From positions 1,686,816 through 1,750,815 of the forward strand of contig NZ_JH992940.1 in the NCBI RefSeq assembly GCF_000315485.1: DNA of 64,000 nt, read 5' to 3'. This DNA is from Bacteroides oleiciplenus YIT 12058 (GTDB lineage: Bacteria > Bacteroidota > Bacteroidia > Bacteroidales > Bacteroidaceae). This document shows, piece after piece, positions 45,545 through 55,302 of this stretch (the first letter of the stretch is position 1; each line of letters begins with the position of its first letter). The translations under genes were made by a program, and so were the position numbers. The notes under the pieces are model-generated. The model was not told where the DNA came from and searched no databases. It worked only from the letters and a program-made list of their open reading frames with translations.

Positions 45545-46618
45545 TTACTCTGAACGTATTTCTTTCGCTTTAGAACGTTGCTGAAGACCTAAATCTTCAC
45601 GAATAAATCGAAGTTTTAGAAGTAACTCTTTCATGCCCGCTATATCAAGACGACGAGTGTTATGACTATGATAATCTTCTATTTTAGCAATTTCTTTATT
45701 TCCTTCATTAAAAAATTTATCATAGTTCAAATCACGATTATCACAAGGAATACGATAATAATCCCCCATATCTATAGCCTTAGCCATTTCTTCACGAGTA
45801 ACAAGTGTCTCATAAAGTTTTTCTCCATGACGAGTACCAATAACTTTCACTTCGGTGTCACCATACTTAGGATTAATTTCTGCATAAACTTGCTTTAAAG
45901 CTTCTGCAAGTGTTTCAAGAGTAGCTGCTGGAGCTTTTTGGACAAAAAGATCTCCATTCTTCCCATGCATAAATGCATAAATAACTAAATCAACTGCATC
46001 ATCCAATGTCATCATGAAACGTGTCATATTGGGATCGGTTATAGTTATAGGGTTTCCCTGTTCTATTTGCTCTACCCACAATGGAATCACCGAACCACGA
46101 CTTGCCATTACATTTCCATAACGTGTACAGCAAATAGTCGTTTGCGCATTTTCCCCCAATTCACGTCCTTTGGCCATCGCAATTTTCTCCATCAGTGCCT
46201 TGCTGATGCCCATAGCATTAATAGGATATGCAGCCTTATCTGTTGAAAGCACAACCACATTCTTCACACCATGTTCAATTGCTGATGCAAGCACATTACC
46301 AGTGCCTATGACATTGGTCATTGTTGCCTCCATTGGAAAAAATTCACAACTTGGCACTTGTTTTAAAGCAGCAGCAGCAAACACATAATCTACACCACGC
46401 ATAGCCACATCAACAGAAGCCTTATCACGTACATTACCAATATAAAATTTCACTTTAGGATTTTGTAAAGCATGACGCATATCATCCTGTTTCTTTTCAT
46501 CTCGTGAAAATATACGTATCTCCTTAATATCTGAATCAAGAAAACGACGTAAAACTGCATTACCGAAAGAACCTGTACCTCCAGTAATTAAAAGAATTTT
46601 ACCTTTAAAAATAGACAT
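45545..46618 (-). CDS. fnlA: UDP-GlcNAc 4,6-dehydratase/5-epimerase (FnlA/CapE-like)
   Basis: A 357-residue SDR: GGTGSFGN at 13-20, IFSRDEKKQDDMRHAL, and YPINAMGISKALMEK, where Met stands at the position of the usual catalytic Tyr. This Met variant is characteristic of the CapE/FnlA/WbjB branch, separating it from PseB/FlaA1, which keep Tyr. It converts UDP-GlcNAc to the 4-keto-6-deoxy L-sugar that enters the L-FucNAc route. It is 4 bp after the preceding gene, and fnlC follows after a 177-base gap. Confidence 0.93.
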   Translation of the reverse strand: MSIFKGKILLITGGTGSFGNAVLRRFLDSDIKEIRIFSRDEKKQDDMRHALQNPKVKFYIGNVRDKASVDVAMRGVDYVFAAAALKQVPSCEFFPMEATMTNVIGTGNVLASAIEHGVKNVVVLSTDKAAYPINAMGISKALMEKIAMAKGRELGENAQTTICCTRYGNVMASRGSVIPLWVEQIEQGNPITITDPNMTRFMMTLDDAVDLVIYAFMHGKNGDLFVQKAPAATLETLAEALKQVYAEINPKYGDTEVKVIGTRHGEKLYETLVTREEMAKAIDMGDYYRIPCDNRDLNYDKFFNEGNKEIAKIEDYHSHNTRRLDIAGMKELLLKLRFIREDLGLQQRSKAKEIRSE

Positions 46619-46622
46619 TTCA

Positions 46623-47810
46623 CTATTTATTTACTATTTTACAAATTTCTTCAATCGAATAATCATTATAGAATAAAATATGTTTATTATAAACCTCATA
46701 TTCTACCGCAAGAGTTGATCTATATGAAATCACGAAATCAACATTCGGAAAAGTATCGTTTTCTATTAAAATATAATTTCTTTTCCTTTGTAATTCTTTA
46801 TACTTCGAAATATCTTGCGCCCCAGGATGGAGTTTCAAAAAAAGATTCACCTTGTCCAAATTTATTCCATATATTAGATCTCTTTCCTTATCAAACAATC
46901 CATAAGCTGGGTATCCAACTATCAACACATTAGATTTATTTTCCACATTATAATTTGTCAGTTGAATCGTTGGAGGTAATATCCTCACAATCGGTTTTGA
47001 AAGAATAGTGGCCTTTATTAATAACTTTGCTTCGTTTTTTGACAATGCATATAAAAGAGTTATATTTTTAAGTTTAATAGGCCAATCAGATTCAGGCATT
47101 TCAATTCCATGTTGAAAAAGAACTTTTCTTTTTTGAGGTGCATGATCAAAAAGAATTGCCCAACGATCTATTTGATTTGCAAATGATATCTCCACATCAT
47201 TAGATAACTTTTTTAAAAAGCCAGCTGTTAGGTAGTACTCAAAACAAACATAATTTCTAAATAAATATTTAAATCGCAAAAAAAAGACAGATATTAATAT
47301 GGTGAATATAGAATACAAGTAGGCCTTAAAGACATCGAACACATTTATACCTTCAAATACATTATGTACATTTTTACCCACAACCTTTTCCATCGATGTA
47401 GGAATAAACAATGGATATAGCCAATCGGTAGATGATGAATACAAGCCTGCTATTTCAACTCTTTTCCTTAGAAGAATAGCATATGACAAATACAGTTTAT
47501 TGGAAATCCTCCTTTTACGAATAATAATAGACAACACTATAAAAGGAAGAAGCAGAATCGTTACAATGATAAGTGATAGTATTGGTTCAATGATAATTGC
47601 CAATTTCCAAAAAATGCATTGTGAATACCTATTATTAAATACAAATTGAAAATTCTTGGGAATTCTACTATAAAAGAAATCTAGATTTCTGTTTTTTTTC
47701 TTATTAATATAGGCAATTATATTTGCATAGTGGTCAATGTACAATTTTATTGGATGTGAATTAATAAAATCAACTGTTTTTTTGTTTTTTAAAATATTCA
47801 ACATATTCAT
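46623..47810 (-). CDS. Putative glycosyltransferase, polysialyltransferase-like fold
   Basis: A 395-residue protein. The N-terminal half contains two strongly hydrophobic segments (LSLIIVTILLLPFIVLSIII and the IFTILISVFF region). The C-terminal half reads like the donor half of GT-B enzymes such as polysialyltransferases or CDP-glycerol transferases: VLFQHGIEMP, LFLKLHPGAQDISKY, and SYRSTLAVEYEVY. I do not recognise a precise family. Very AT-rich, as are its neighbours. Its position between fnlA and wzy supports a role in repeat-unit assembly. Confidence 0.6.
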   Translation of the reverse strand: MNMLNILKNKKTVDFINSHPIKLYIDHYANIIAYINKKKNRNLDFFYSRIPKNFQFVFNNRYSQCIFWKLAIIIEPILSLIIVTILLLPFIVLSIIIRKRRISNKLYLSYAILLRKRVEIAGLYSSSTDWLYPLFIPTSMEKVVGKNVHNVFEGINVFDVFKAYLYSIFTILISVFFLRFKYLFRNYVCFEYYLTAGFLKKLSNDVEISFANQIDRWAILFDHAPQKRKVLFQHGIEMPESDWPIKLKNITLLYALSKNEAKLLIKATILSKPIVRILPPTIQLTNYNVENKSNVLIVGYPAYGLFDKERDLIYGINLDKVNLFLKLHPGAQDISKYKELQRKRNYILIENDTFPNVDFVISYRSTLAVEYEVYNKHILFYNDYSIEEICKIVNK

Positions 47811-47893
47811 TATATATGATTTACTAAATATATATTCGTTTCAACACATTCACAAAAGCAACAATTATTCATTTAAAGTACATTCAAAGTAAA

Positions 47894-49051
47894 TTAAAAA
47901 TAATTCAACCGCTTGTACTCTATTATAGGATCAAATACAGAATGATAAGGATAATATTGATCAATATACCTCATTGAGGATCCCTCATAAGGAATAAGAT
48001 AATCGCTTAAGAAAAAATAAGAAATTATGCAAATGACAACTATTGACATCCATTTGGAAAAGCATTTTAATTTAGGAATTTCAAAATCCTTAATAAATGT
48101 AGCAAGTATAATCAGATAACTAATATCAAAATAAATCCTAAAACGCCAAATTATAGGGAAAATACTCACTAAAATATTAATTATCAAATATGCAAATCCC
48201 ATATAGGCTAATGGCATATCTTTTGATCTAAAAAGAAAATATATCAATACAAAAGCTATACACAAACGTCTTATCGAAAAAATAGAAAATTCATCTCTTA
48301 CTCCCAAATCTTCACTTTGCATATATCCTAAACCAATAGAAGAGATATTCGAATTAACAAATCCAGATTTAAAGAAGTCGCCCAAAAGTATACCTATATC
48401 CACCGTAGAGAGAAAATAAATAAATATAATTACCAGACTTAAGGTAATCCACAGTGTGATTTTATTAAATCTCAAAAATTCAACAAGCAATGGAAATATC
48501 AATATAAAAGCTGAATTATGAAACATAAACGCAGCACACACACACAATAAATACTTAGCTATTTGTTTATTCTTTAAATAAGAATAACCATATAAAGCAA
48601 AACCTAAAGCAAAAGACTGACGCAACAAATTAAAGTTTAATACCAAATAGCTGATAAGTGCATATAGAAATATACAAAAAAACACATTTTTAGTTTCCCT
48701 CCTAAAAAACGAAAAAACAGCTATATTTAGGAACATTGCTTGGATTATTTTAAAAAACACAAACTCCCCAGTGAAGAATCTGCACACATACATCAAAAGA
48801 ATCCAACCTGGCTGTCGTCTATCTTCTCCTCCTTCAAACAAATCGGAAAATCTAAAATTATCGACATCAAACAGTTTATATTCTTTCATATAATGAGGAA
48901 TATCAGTACCAACTTGAAACTGCAATGCTGATATGGCAATGAACCAAAATAATAAAATATGATACCAAGTATTTTTATACTTTGATTGGTCTAAAATGTC
49001 ATACCATATCGCGATAAAAAGACAAAAAAGTAGAGAAAAGGTATATAACAT
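47894..49051 (-). CDS. wzy: O-antigen/capsule polymerase, EpsG/Wzy-like
   Basis: A 385-residue membrane protein with about 11 hydrophobic helices. The EpsG family pattern ALQFQVGTDIPHYMKEY follows the first helices. Large periplasmic loop text (FKSGFVNSNISSIGLGYMQSEDLG) separates two halves. It probably joins repeat units on the periplasmic side. It lies 3 bp after the flippase gene. Wzy proteins vary widely, so the call rests on topology, pattern and context. Confidence 0.82.
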   Translation of the reverse strand: MLYTFSLLFCLFIAIWYDILDQSKYKNTWYHILLFWFIAISALQFQVGTDIPHYMKEYKLFDVDNFRFSDLFEGGEDRRQPGWILLMYVCRFFTGEFVFFKIIQAMFLNIAVFSFFRRETKNVFFCIFLYALISYLVLNFNLLRQSFALGFALYGYSYLKNKQIAKYLLCVCAAFMFHNSAFILIFPLLVEFLRFNKITLWITLSLVIIFIYFLSTVDIGILLGDFFKSGFVNSNISSIGLGYMQSEDLGVRDEFSIFSIRRLCIAFVLIYFLFRSKDMPLAYMGFAYLIINILVSIFPIIWRFRIYFDISYLIILATFIKDFEIPKLKCFSKWMSIVVICIISYFFLSDYLIPYEGSSMRYIDQYYPYHSVFDPIIEYKRLNYF

Positions 49052-49054
49052 TGG

Positions 49055-50470
49055 CTATCTAACAAAGCTTTTTGTGTACCTGAATAAGTCATTCACCTCG
49101 TGTCTGAAAAACAACGCTGCAGCAAACATAGCACCCAACAAAAGAAAATATTTCGTAAGCATATTTCCTACCAATAAGGTTATGATAGCACTAGCAACAA
49201 TAACTGTCACCGAAAAAAACATATACTTATACGAGTCCACCACATGATAGTGTTTTTCACCAAGGTATGTTTTTAGAATCATAGAGACTATTGCCGCCAT
49301 TGATGTAGCAATAGCAATTCCAGGAATTCCCATCGGAATACGTAGTAACATACAGAAAAAGAGATTGACAACAACAGAAACAATAAACACTGTTATATTT
49401 AAATAAGTTTTCTTCGAGATGCCAATACCCATCCCCGTCGTCTCACCAATAATATAACAAACCGGAGCCAAAATCAAGAAAGGAAAAAACACCTTGGCAG
49501 CCCTATACTTCTCACCAAGCAATAAAAAAATAATATCTTGAGAAAGAACAACAAATAAACCAAATAGGGTTAAAACACAAACTAAATAACGATGAACCTT
49601 AAAAAATTGACCTGTTTGTGTTTTATAATTTTCATAAGTATAAGGCACCCAAAAAGTATTAAATCCAGCTTGCACAAGTAGTATTATGTTTGCCAATGCT
49701 ACAGCAGAAGTAAATATGCCGACACTATGATAATCCATGGTATTTTGCATTACAATCTGTGGAATAGAAGAATTAGCCCACATTAAGACAGAAACCGGTA
49801 TCAGTGGGATGGCAAAAGAAAATATTTCTTTTGTGGCCTCCTTATCATACTTTCTTATTTTCTCAAAACGTTCTTTCTGTATCAATAAAAATACTAACGC
49901 AAGAATAAGATGAGATACCGTCAACACTACTAAAGCTGGTTTATAAGAAGAATCCCAAAAACCCACCCCAATATAAAGAACCTTAGAAATCAAAGCCATT
50001 AAGATACCTTGTATAGTATACAACTTAATATCTTTCTCCATCCGATATGTCAAGTTCAAGTATCTCAATGTAGCAGTACAAAAAATACTTAAGAAAAATA
50101 GCCACAACAGCAAATTGTCTTTCTCCTGAAACATCACTTGAGACAAAAAATCTCTAAATGGTATTGCAAGAATAACAAACAGTAAAATCAAGGAATAAGT
50201 CACTGTAAAACAAAATGTGAAAAGATAGCCAACAGTCCTGTTATTAGGCCGCTCATAATAGAATCGTGCATAAGCCTGATCTAATCCTACTAAAATTAAA
50301 ATTCCCCAAAGATTGGTATATGTATTAAATATATTTATCTTACCTAACACAGAAGGATCAAATAGTCGCGTAGATATAGGTGCAGATAAAAAACTTATAA
50401 TAAAAGAAACCCAGGTTACAACAGAGAAACCTACAAACTTCTTAACAAATGACTTAGCAGTTTCTGCCAT
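49055..50470 (-). CDS. wzx: Lipid-linked repeat-unit flippase (Wzx-like)
   Basis: A 471-residue MATE/MVF-fold membrane protein with about 12-14 helices and the start FVKKFVGFSVVTWVSFIISF, typical of polysaccharide flippases. It moves undecaprenyl-linked repeat units across the inner membrane. The start overlaps the stop of the preceding transferase gene by one base (50470), and wzy follows at once, as in Wzx/Wzy systems. Confidence 0.9.
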   Translation of the reverse strand: MAETAKSFVKKFVGFSVVTWVSFIISFLSAPISTRLFDPSVLGKINIFNTYTNLWGILILVGLDQAYARFYYERPNNRTVGYLFTFCFTVTYSLILLFVILAIPFRDFLSQVMFQEKDNLLLWLFFLSIFCTATLRYLNLTYRMEKDIKLYTIQGILMALISKVLYIGVGFWDSSYKPALVVLTVSHLILALVFLLIQKERFEKIRKYDKEATKEIFSFAIPLIPVSVLMWANSSIPQIVMQNTMDYHSVGIFTSAVALANIILLVQAGFNTFWVPYTYENYKTQTGQFFKVHRYLVCVLTLFGLFVVLSQDIIFLLLGEKYRAAKVFFPFLILAPVCYIIGETTGMGIGISKKTYLNITVFIVSVVVNLFFCMLLRIPMGIPGIAIATSMAAIVSMILKTYLGEKHYHVVDSYKYMFFSVTVIVASAIITLLVGNMLTKYFLLLGAMFAAALFFRHEVNDLFRYTKSFVR

Positions 50471-51618
50471 TAGTCCACTATATTTTCTTTAAGAGATCGC
50501 GCTATCCTTTCCTCATTATAACGTGCCAAAACAATCTCCCTATTTCGTTGCTTATCTTTAGTGCACAACGGAGTATCCAAGTCTTCTCCTTTCGCTGTCT
50601 CTATTGCAAAAATATTAAATCCGCAATCCACAAACCACTTATATAAAGGACTTCTTTCTGACATAAAAACCTTAATACCTAGATAAAGCCCCATAATTAT
50701 CGTTCCTATAGACTCCTGTCTCCAGGCAGACATTATCATAGAGCGTACTTTAAGAAAAATCTGATTATAAACTTGGAGTGGAAGATAATTTGTAAGTACT
50801 TCAACTTTTTGAGGAAAAGAGGAATTATAAGCATTTTCAACTTCACTCACATATTGTTTGCTACCACCATAAGACAAAACAAGAGTAAATCTTAACTCAT
50901 CTTTCAAATCCATTCTTTTTAGGAAATTCAGTACGTACAAATGATTATTTGAGTAAGAAGCTGAGTTACCTACCATAATCGTATCACCGTCAAAGAAAGG
51001 AGTATCTTTCAACTTTCCTAGGACTTCTGATAATGAATAATTAAAAACTTCATAAGAATGGATCTTTCTTGAAGCATACTGTTCTATAAGCGCTGCATCA
51101 TAATAACAACAATGTTGAATACTATTTATTCGATGAGAAATATATTTAAATTGTTTATTGATTTGAAAGTTAAATTGATACTCATATCCTTTAACTTCAA
51201 GAGCCAGTTTAAATAAATATGGCAAATATTTCCTGAAGACTTTATATTTGTCATATCTCACAGGATTTGTATAGTATAACTTAAAACCATTTGGCTCCAA
51301 AAATTGATTATATAAATCAGCGCCATACACCTCCCAACAAAGATGAACATCTATTGGTGCTGACTTGATAAAGTCAATCATATCCATTGTTAAATAATGA
51401 GCAATGATATGAGTATAGCTAGAGAAATCAAAGACTTTTCCTTCTTTTCCACCTTGATTTCGCAGAATCACTGGACATTCTTTATACTTATGCAAATGTT
51501 TGAAATTAGTAGTCAAACTAAATATAACAACATCATTATGATATGGAAAAACATTCTCATATACCCCAAGCATCCTCTCAATCACTTGATGATCTATAAT
51601 TAAATGAAGTATTTTCAT
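50470..51618 (-). CDS. Glycosyltransferase family 56-like (WecF-related)
   Basis: A 382-residue protein similar in layout to WecF 4-acetamido-4,6-dideoxygalactose transferases. Features: KILHLIIDHQVIERM start, VGNSASYSNNHLYVL in the middle and SAWRQESIGTIIMGLYLGIKVF near the C-terminus, corresponding to the RQ..GN...LL..GKKVF text of that family. Donor sugar in this cluster is unknown; a 4-amino-4,6-dideoxyhexose or Pse intermediate is possible. It is one base from the flippase gene. Confidence 0.75.
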   Translation of the reverse strand: MKILHLIIDHQVIERMLGVYENVFPYHNDVVIFSLTTNFKHLHKYKECPVILRNQGGKEGKVFDFSSYTHIIAHYLTMDMIDFIKSAPIDVHLCWEVYGADLYNQFLEPNGFKLYYTNPVRYDKYKVFRKYLPYLFKLALEVKGYEYQFNFQINKQFKYISHRINSIQHCCYYDAALIEQYASRKIHSYEVFNYSLSEVLGKLKDTPFFDGDTIMVGNSASYSNNHLYVLNFLKRMDLKDELRFTLVLSYGGSKQYVSEVENAYNSSFPQKVEVLTNYLPLQVYNQIFLKVRSMIMSAWRQESIGTIIMGLYLGIKVFMSERSPLYKWFVDCGFNIFAIETAKGEDLDTPLCTKDKQRNREIVLARYNEERIARSLKENIVD

Positions 51619-51642
51619 TAATCAATATTTTTAATATAATAC

Positions 51643-52662
51643 CTACAGAACAAATTTATTGTCTTTATGCCAAGCCAAAGTTTTAGAAATACCTTCTGCT
51701 AACGCTACAAATCTCACATCTCCTATTATAGATAACAATTTACTTATATCCAATGTAAAATCGACTACATCGTTTTGGTGACAACATGTATATTCCCATC
51801 CAAAAGAAGGCAATTGTTTATGAATGGTTTCAACTATATCATTTAAAGAATATACAGACCCAGAGCCAATATTAACAATCTCATTCTTGTAATTCTTACT
51901 TATTAAAATGAATAGTATTCTGCAAAAATCTTCAATATAGATATAATCTTTACACCCTGTCCCATCTCCCCATATAGACAGTTTTTCACCTCTCAAAGCT
52001 TTTTGTATAGCAATATTTATAACTCCCTGCTTCGTTGAATAATGATATGGACCATATGGATTTGACAACCTGACAATTAGATAATCTAAGTCAAAGAGTC
52101 TTTTATAAAGATACATATAATTTTCAACAGCCAATTTGGTTATTCCATATGAAGATATCGGCTTAGCTACCTGATTTTCCGAATGAGCATCTGCCATGTC
52201 ACCATAGATAGCCCCTCCAGAAGATAAATAGATTATTTTATGTGCCTTATATTTCTTGCACATTTCTAATAATTGAATAGTAGAAATCAAATTTGTTTCT
52301 ATGTCATATCTATAGTCATTTGATGCAGCAGGAACTGTTGTGGTAACTAAATGCAAAACAACATCAAACTCAGCTTCATTTTTAAATATATTTTCTATGT
52401 CCAAAGTAGATGTTATATCGCCAGTATAAACCTTTGAAATAGAATTTATTTTCACTCCCTTAGGATGCTTATTTGTCCTATCAAACACTACAACTTCATA
52501 CTGTCCAGAAAGATAATCATCAATAAATTTTAAAATATTTGTACCAATAAACCCAAAAGCTCCCAAAATCAATATCCGTATGCGCTCACCATGACTACGT
52601 AATCCACCAACAATAGAAAATTCTTGGTTTGGATTGACCACTTGTGAATAAATAGAATTCAT
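51643..52662 (-). CDS. NAD-dependent sugar epimerase/dehydratase (GalE-like)
   Basis: A 339-residue extended SDR. The Rossmann motif GAFGFIGTN lies at about 34-42, after an unusual 28-residue N-terminal extension; a start inside that extension is not offered by a Met close to the motif. The catalytic site reads YLSSGGAIYGD and YGITKLAVENY (Tyr-x-x-x-Lys), with later text LSNPYGPYH and WGDGTGCKDYIYIEDF typical of UDP-sugar 4-epimerases. It probably makes a nucleotide-sugar precursor. It does not carry the cupin domain of CapF/FnlB. Confidence 0.88.
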   Translation of the reverse strand: MNSIYSQVVNPNQEFSIVGGLRSHGERIRILILGAFGFIGTNILKFIDDYLSGQYEVVVFDRTNKHPKGVKINSISKVYTGDITSTLDIENIFKNEAEFDVVLHLVTTTVPAASNDYRYDIETNLISTIQLLEMCKKYKAHKIIYLSSGGAIYGDMADAHSENQVAKPISSYGITKLAVENYMYLYKRLFDLDYLIVRLSNPYGPYHYSTKQGVINIAIQKALRGEKLSIWGDGTGCKDYIYIEDFCRILFILISKNYKNEIVNIGSGSVYSLNDIVETIHKQLPSFGWEYTCCHQNDVVDFTLDISKLLSIIGDVRFVALAEGISKTLAWHKDNKFVL

Positions 52663-52666
52663 TGTT

Positions 52667-53641
52667 TTACAATTTTATCCGTGAAAAATAGATAGAACTT
52701 TTCATTAAATCTCCTTGATAATATGAAATATAAAGTATTCCGTCTTTTACAACTGCGCCAGGATACGCACTATCCATATCTGATGATAATTCAAGCAACA
52801 TCACTAACTTACCACTAGTTTGATCAACCTTAAATAGAGCTGTGCAATTCATTTTACCATTATAGGCACGCCCAACTGTATAAACGTTATCCTTATAAGT
52901 AAATAGTTTAGGACATCCGATCCGCATACCTCCATCTTTCCATTGCCATTGATCACCATCATTACTTATTCCCACATAAGCATTCTGTTTTCGTCGTACA
53001 ACGGAGAATAATTTATCCCCCAACTTCACCACCGATGCCTCTGTCGGAGAATTATCAATTACAGGTTTATCTACAAGTTTATAGTTAATACCATTAGAAG
53101 ATTTTACAAAAGCAAAATAAGGTGCATAAATATAACCATAAGCTATTCCATCTATCCATGACACATCCCATAACCAATTCCAATCCATATTAGGTTTAAA
53201 ACTTATAGGGATCAACTCTGTACGTGATTTATTGGAAGAGAAAAAGCTGACACATGATTTTCTTAAAACAGCCACTTTATTCTCATATTTTACTTCTTCT
53301 ACCAACAGCATAGCTTTTCCTTCCGGCGTTACTGTAAGTTTTGGATCCCGTAAATCTATACCATCTACACTATACGTTAAAAAAGGCTGCCAACGTTTCC
53401 CGTTTTTTGAATGCAAAATTCTAATAATCCCAACATCTTCTCCGCTAGGATCATAATGTTTTTTTGCCTCCCGAAATGCACAATAAAAGCGTCCTTTATA
53501 ATTAATCAATGATGTAAATGAAGCATAGGGTTTTCCCGTATATATTTTTTTTGTGGAAATTATGTATGGGGAAGAATCTTTCCCAGCACTAATACTCTCA
53601 GAATTCAAAACAATCATCAATAACAAAAGGAATCTTACCAT
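52667..53641 (-). CDS. Secreted sialidase-superfamily beta-propeller protein
   Basis: A 324-residue protein with signal MVRFLLLLMIVLNSESISAG. I chose ATG at 53641 because it follows the hydrolase stop by one base (TAA-C-ATG) and gives a clean signal; an in-frame ATG five codons upstream would overlap the hydrolase. Asp-box-like repeats are seen (LHSKNGKRWQPF, VKSSNGINYKL, ISNDGDQWQWK), with FREAKKHYDPSGED near the N-terminus, as in sialidase-fold glycosidases or lyases. The usual sialidase Arg triad is not clear. A glycosidase or binding protein acting on the exported polymer is possible; unproven. Confidence 0.65.
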   Translation of the reverse strand: MVRFLLLLMIVLNSESISAGKDSSPYIISTKKIYTGKPYASFTSLINYKGRFYCAFREAKKHYDPSGEDVGIIRILHSKNGKRWQPFLTYSVDGIDLRDPKLTVTPEGKAMLLVEEVKYENKVAVLRKSCVSFFSSNKSRTELIPISFKPNMDWNWLWDVSWIDGIAYGYIYAPYFAFVKSSNGINYKLVDKPVIDNSPTEASVVKLGDKLFSVVRRKQNAYVGISNDGDQWQWKDGGMRIGCPKLFTYKDNVYTVGRAYNGKMNCTALFKVDQTSGKLVMLLELSSDMDSAYPGAVVKDGILYISYYQGDLMKSSIYFSRIKL

Positions 53642-53642
53642 G

Positions 53643-54254
53643 TTATTCTCTAGCATATTCTACGCTTCCATGACCAGGATATAAACTTAAGTTACGAGAC
53701 AATTGTATTATTCGTTGCTGAGAGATTTCTGCATCAACTCGATTACTATTAGGAAAAGAAGCAATCACTTTCAAGCCTGGTATATATGAATCACCACTGA
53801 AGAAACAGCCACTTACTATATAGCATAAACAGCTTTTGTCATGCCCCGGAGTCGCATAAACCGACACAAAACTATCATTGCCAGAAAAGAGCCTCAATTT
53901 TTCCCCTTCATTAATAGTAATAATATTCTCCGGCCGACAGCAAACGATATCTTCTGCCTCCATGTGATAACGTGAACAATTCAATTTAGGTGACAATAAA
54001 GCTATTTTTCCAAATTCATTTGTATAGAGAATCAACTCAGGATATTGCCTCAACAGTTCATTAATACCATAAATATGGTCATAATGAGTATGAGTAAACA
54101 ATACACCAACTAACTTTTTTCCTTCGGGAATAGCGTCTATCACTTTATCCGCATCTCCCGCATCAACAAGCCAGCATTCACTACTATTCTTCGTGTAAAG
54201 CAGGAATGTATTGGAATTGTAAACAGAGTTAATTATCTGTTTTATCGCCAGCAT
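53643..54254 (-). CDS. Metallo-beta-lactamase-fold hydrolase (glyoxalase II-like)
   Basis: A 203-residue cytoplasmic enzyme. The metal motif is HTHYDH at 55-60; further ligands are His in TPGHDKSCL, Asp in FFSGDSYIPG and His in LYPGHGS. Such small enzymes often cleave thioesters. Its start overlaps the KAS III stop by 26 bases, a strong sign of coupled translation. In a module with ACPs it could release an acyl group or proofread ACP thioesters; that is inference. Confidence 0.85.
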   Translation of the reverse strand: MLAIKQIINSVYNSNTFLLYTKNSSECWLVDAGDADKVIDAIPEGKKLVGVLFTHTHYDHIYGINELLRQYPELILYTNEFGKIALLSPKLNCSRYHMEAEDIVCCRPENIITINEGEKLRLFSGNDSFVSVYATPGHDKSCLCYIVSGCFFSGDSYIPGLKVIASFPNSNRVDAEISQQRIIQLSRNLSLYPGHGSVEYARE

Positions 54255-55302
54255 ATCTTATCAACTCAGGAAAAACCCCGTCCGTAGACGTATCCATAAC
54301 CATAGTTCCCCATGCCAAACCTGTACCAAAGGCACTACACACAATTTTCTTCCCATTAAACTTTTCTCTAAGTTTACTAATGATCATTAATGGTATGGAT
54401 GTAGATGATGTATTACCAAAATCTGTGATATTATATATACACTTAGAATCATCAACTTTCAGCCGCTTTTGAATAAACTTATTAATCATTTGATTTGCCT
54501 GATGAATCAAGAAATAGTCTACATCAGCCTTATCTACTGCTAGTTTAGATAAAAGTGCATTAATCTCTTTAGGAGCAGTATTTACTGCAAAAGAAAAAAT
54601 ACTATCTCCTTCCATATTCGCTTGAAGTCTATTTCTCAAAATATCATCCTTACACATTACATACTCAAAAGATTCTTTAGTTACAGGGTTTCTATATCCA
54701 CCATCAGGAATAATTAATGATTTAAAATTACTTCCATCAGTATGCATATCAAAGATGATCGGTGAAGCTGATGTATTAAATTCAAGAGCCGTAGCTGTTC
54801 CAGCATCACCAGCCAACAAATTTACTCTGTCATAAGGAGATTTAGCTTTGGTAGATGTTTCCCCTACAAGCAATAGCCCTTTCTTAATTTTCCCAGCACT
54901 CAAAATTGCAGAAATTGCGGAAAGTCCGTAAATCCAACCAGGACAACTCATCGTGATATCAAAACTCATACAGTTAGAAGAAAGCTTTAATCTGTCTTGA
55001 AGGACACATGCTGTAGCTGGAAAAATATAATCCGGAGTTTGAGAGACAAATATCAAGCACTCAATCTCTTCCTTTTCCCAATCCAATTTCTCAATTAATC
55101 TTTCTGCTGCCTCTAAACACAAATCAGAAGAACAAATTCCCTCTTCGGCAATATACCTTCTTTTGACTCCGGTGGTTTCTATGTATTTCTCTAATTCTTT
55201 TTTATCTTCTATGAGAATAGAATCTATATTCTCAACTTGCTTCGGAGGCACGCAAGCGGAGATTCCTGCTATTTTTACATTATCTATCTTAAAAAATGCC
55301 AT
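54229..55302 (-). CDS. 3-oxoacyl-ACP synthase III (KAS III/FabH-like)
   Basis: A 357-residue thiolase-fold enzyme with the full KAS III triad: Cys120 in TMSCPGWIYGL, His267 in FLIHQAN and Asn297 in FGNTSSTSIP. KAS III enzymes condense an acyl-CoA or acyl-ACP starter with malonyl-ACP; some relatives transfer acyl groups to sugars or alcohols. Length is slightly above FabH (about 320). It overlaps the ligase gene by 14 bases upstream and the hydrolase by 26 downstream. This is unlikely to be housekeeping FabH, given its place in a glycan operon with two private ACPs. Confidence 0.9.
   Translation of the reverse strand: MAFFKIDNVKIAGISACVPPKQVENIDSILIEDKKELEKYIETTGVKRRYIAEEGICSSDLCLEAAERLIEKLDWEKEEIECLIFVSQTPDYIFPATACVLQDRLKLSSNCMSFDITMSCPGWIYGLSAISAILSAGKIKKGLLLVGETSTKAKSPYDRVNLLAGDAGTATALEFNTSASPIIFDMHTDGSNFKSLIIPDGGYRNPVTKESFEYVMCKDDILRNRLQANMEGDSIFSFAVNTAPKEINALLSKLAVDKADVDYFLIHQANQMINKFIQKRLKVDDSKCIYNITDFGNTSSTSIPLMIISKLREKFNGKKIVCSAFGTGLAWGTMVMDTSTDGVFPELIRYAGDKTDN

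Noticed and set aside
45545..46618. PseB dehydratase for the Pse pathway
   Set aside because: The YPINAMGISK text with Met for Tyr marks the CapE/FnlA branch; PseB is more likely beyond the right edge, next to pseC.
54229..55302. Housekeeping fabH
   Set aside because: It sits in a capsule operon with overlapping neighbours and private ACPs, and no fatty-acid genes (fabD, fabF, plsX, rpmF) are adjacent.
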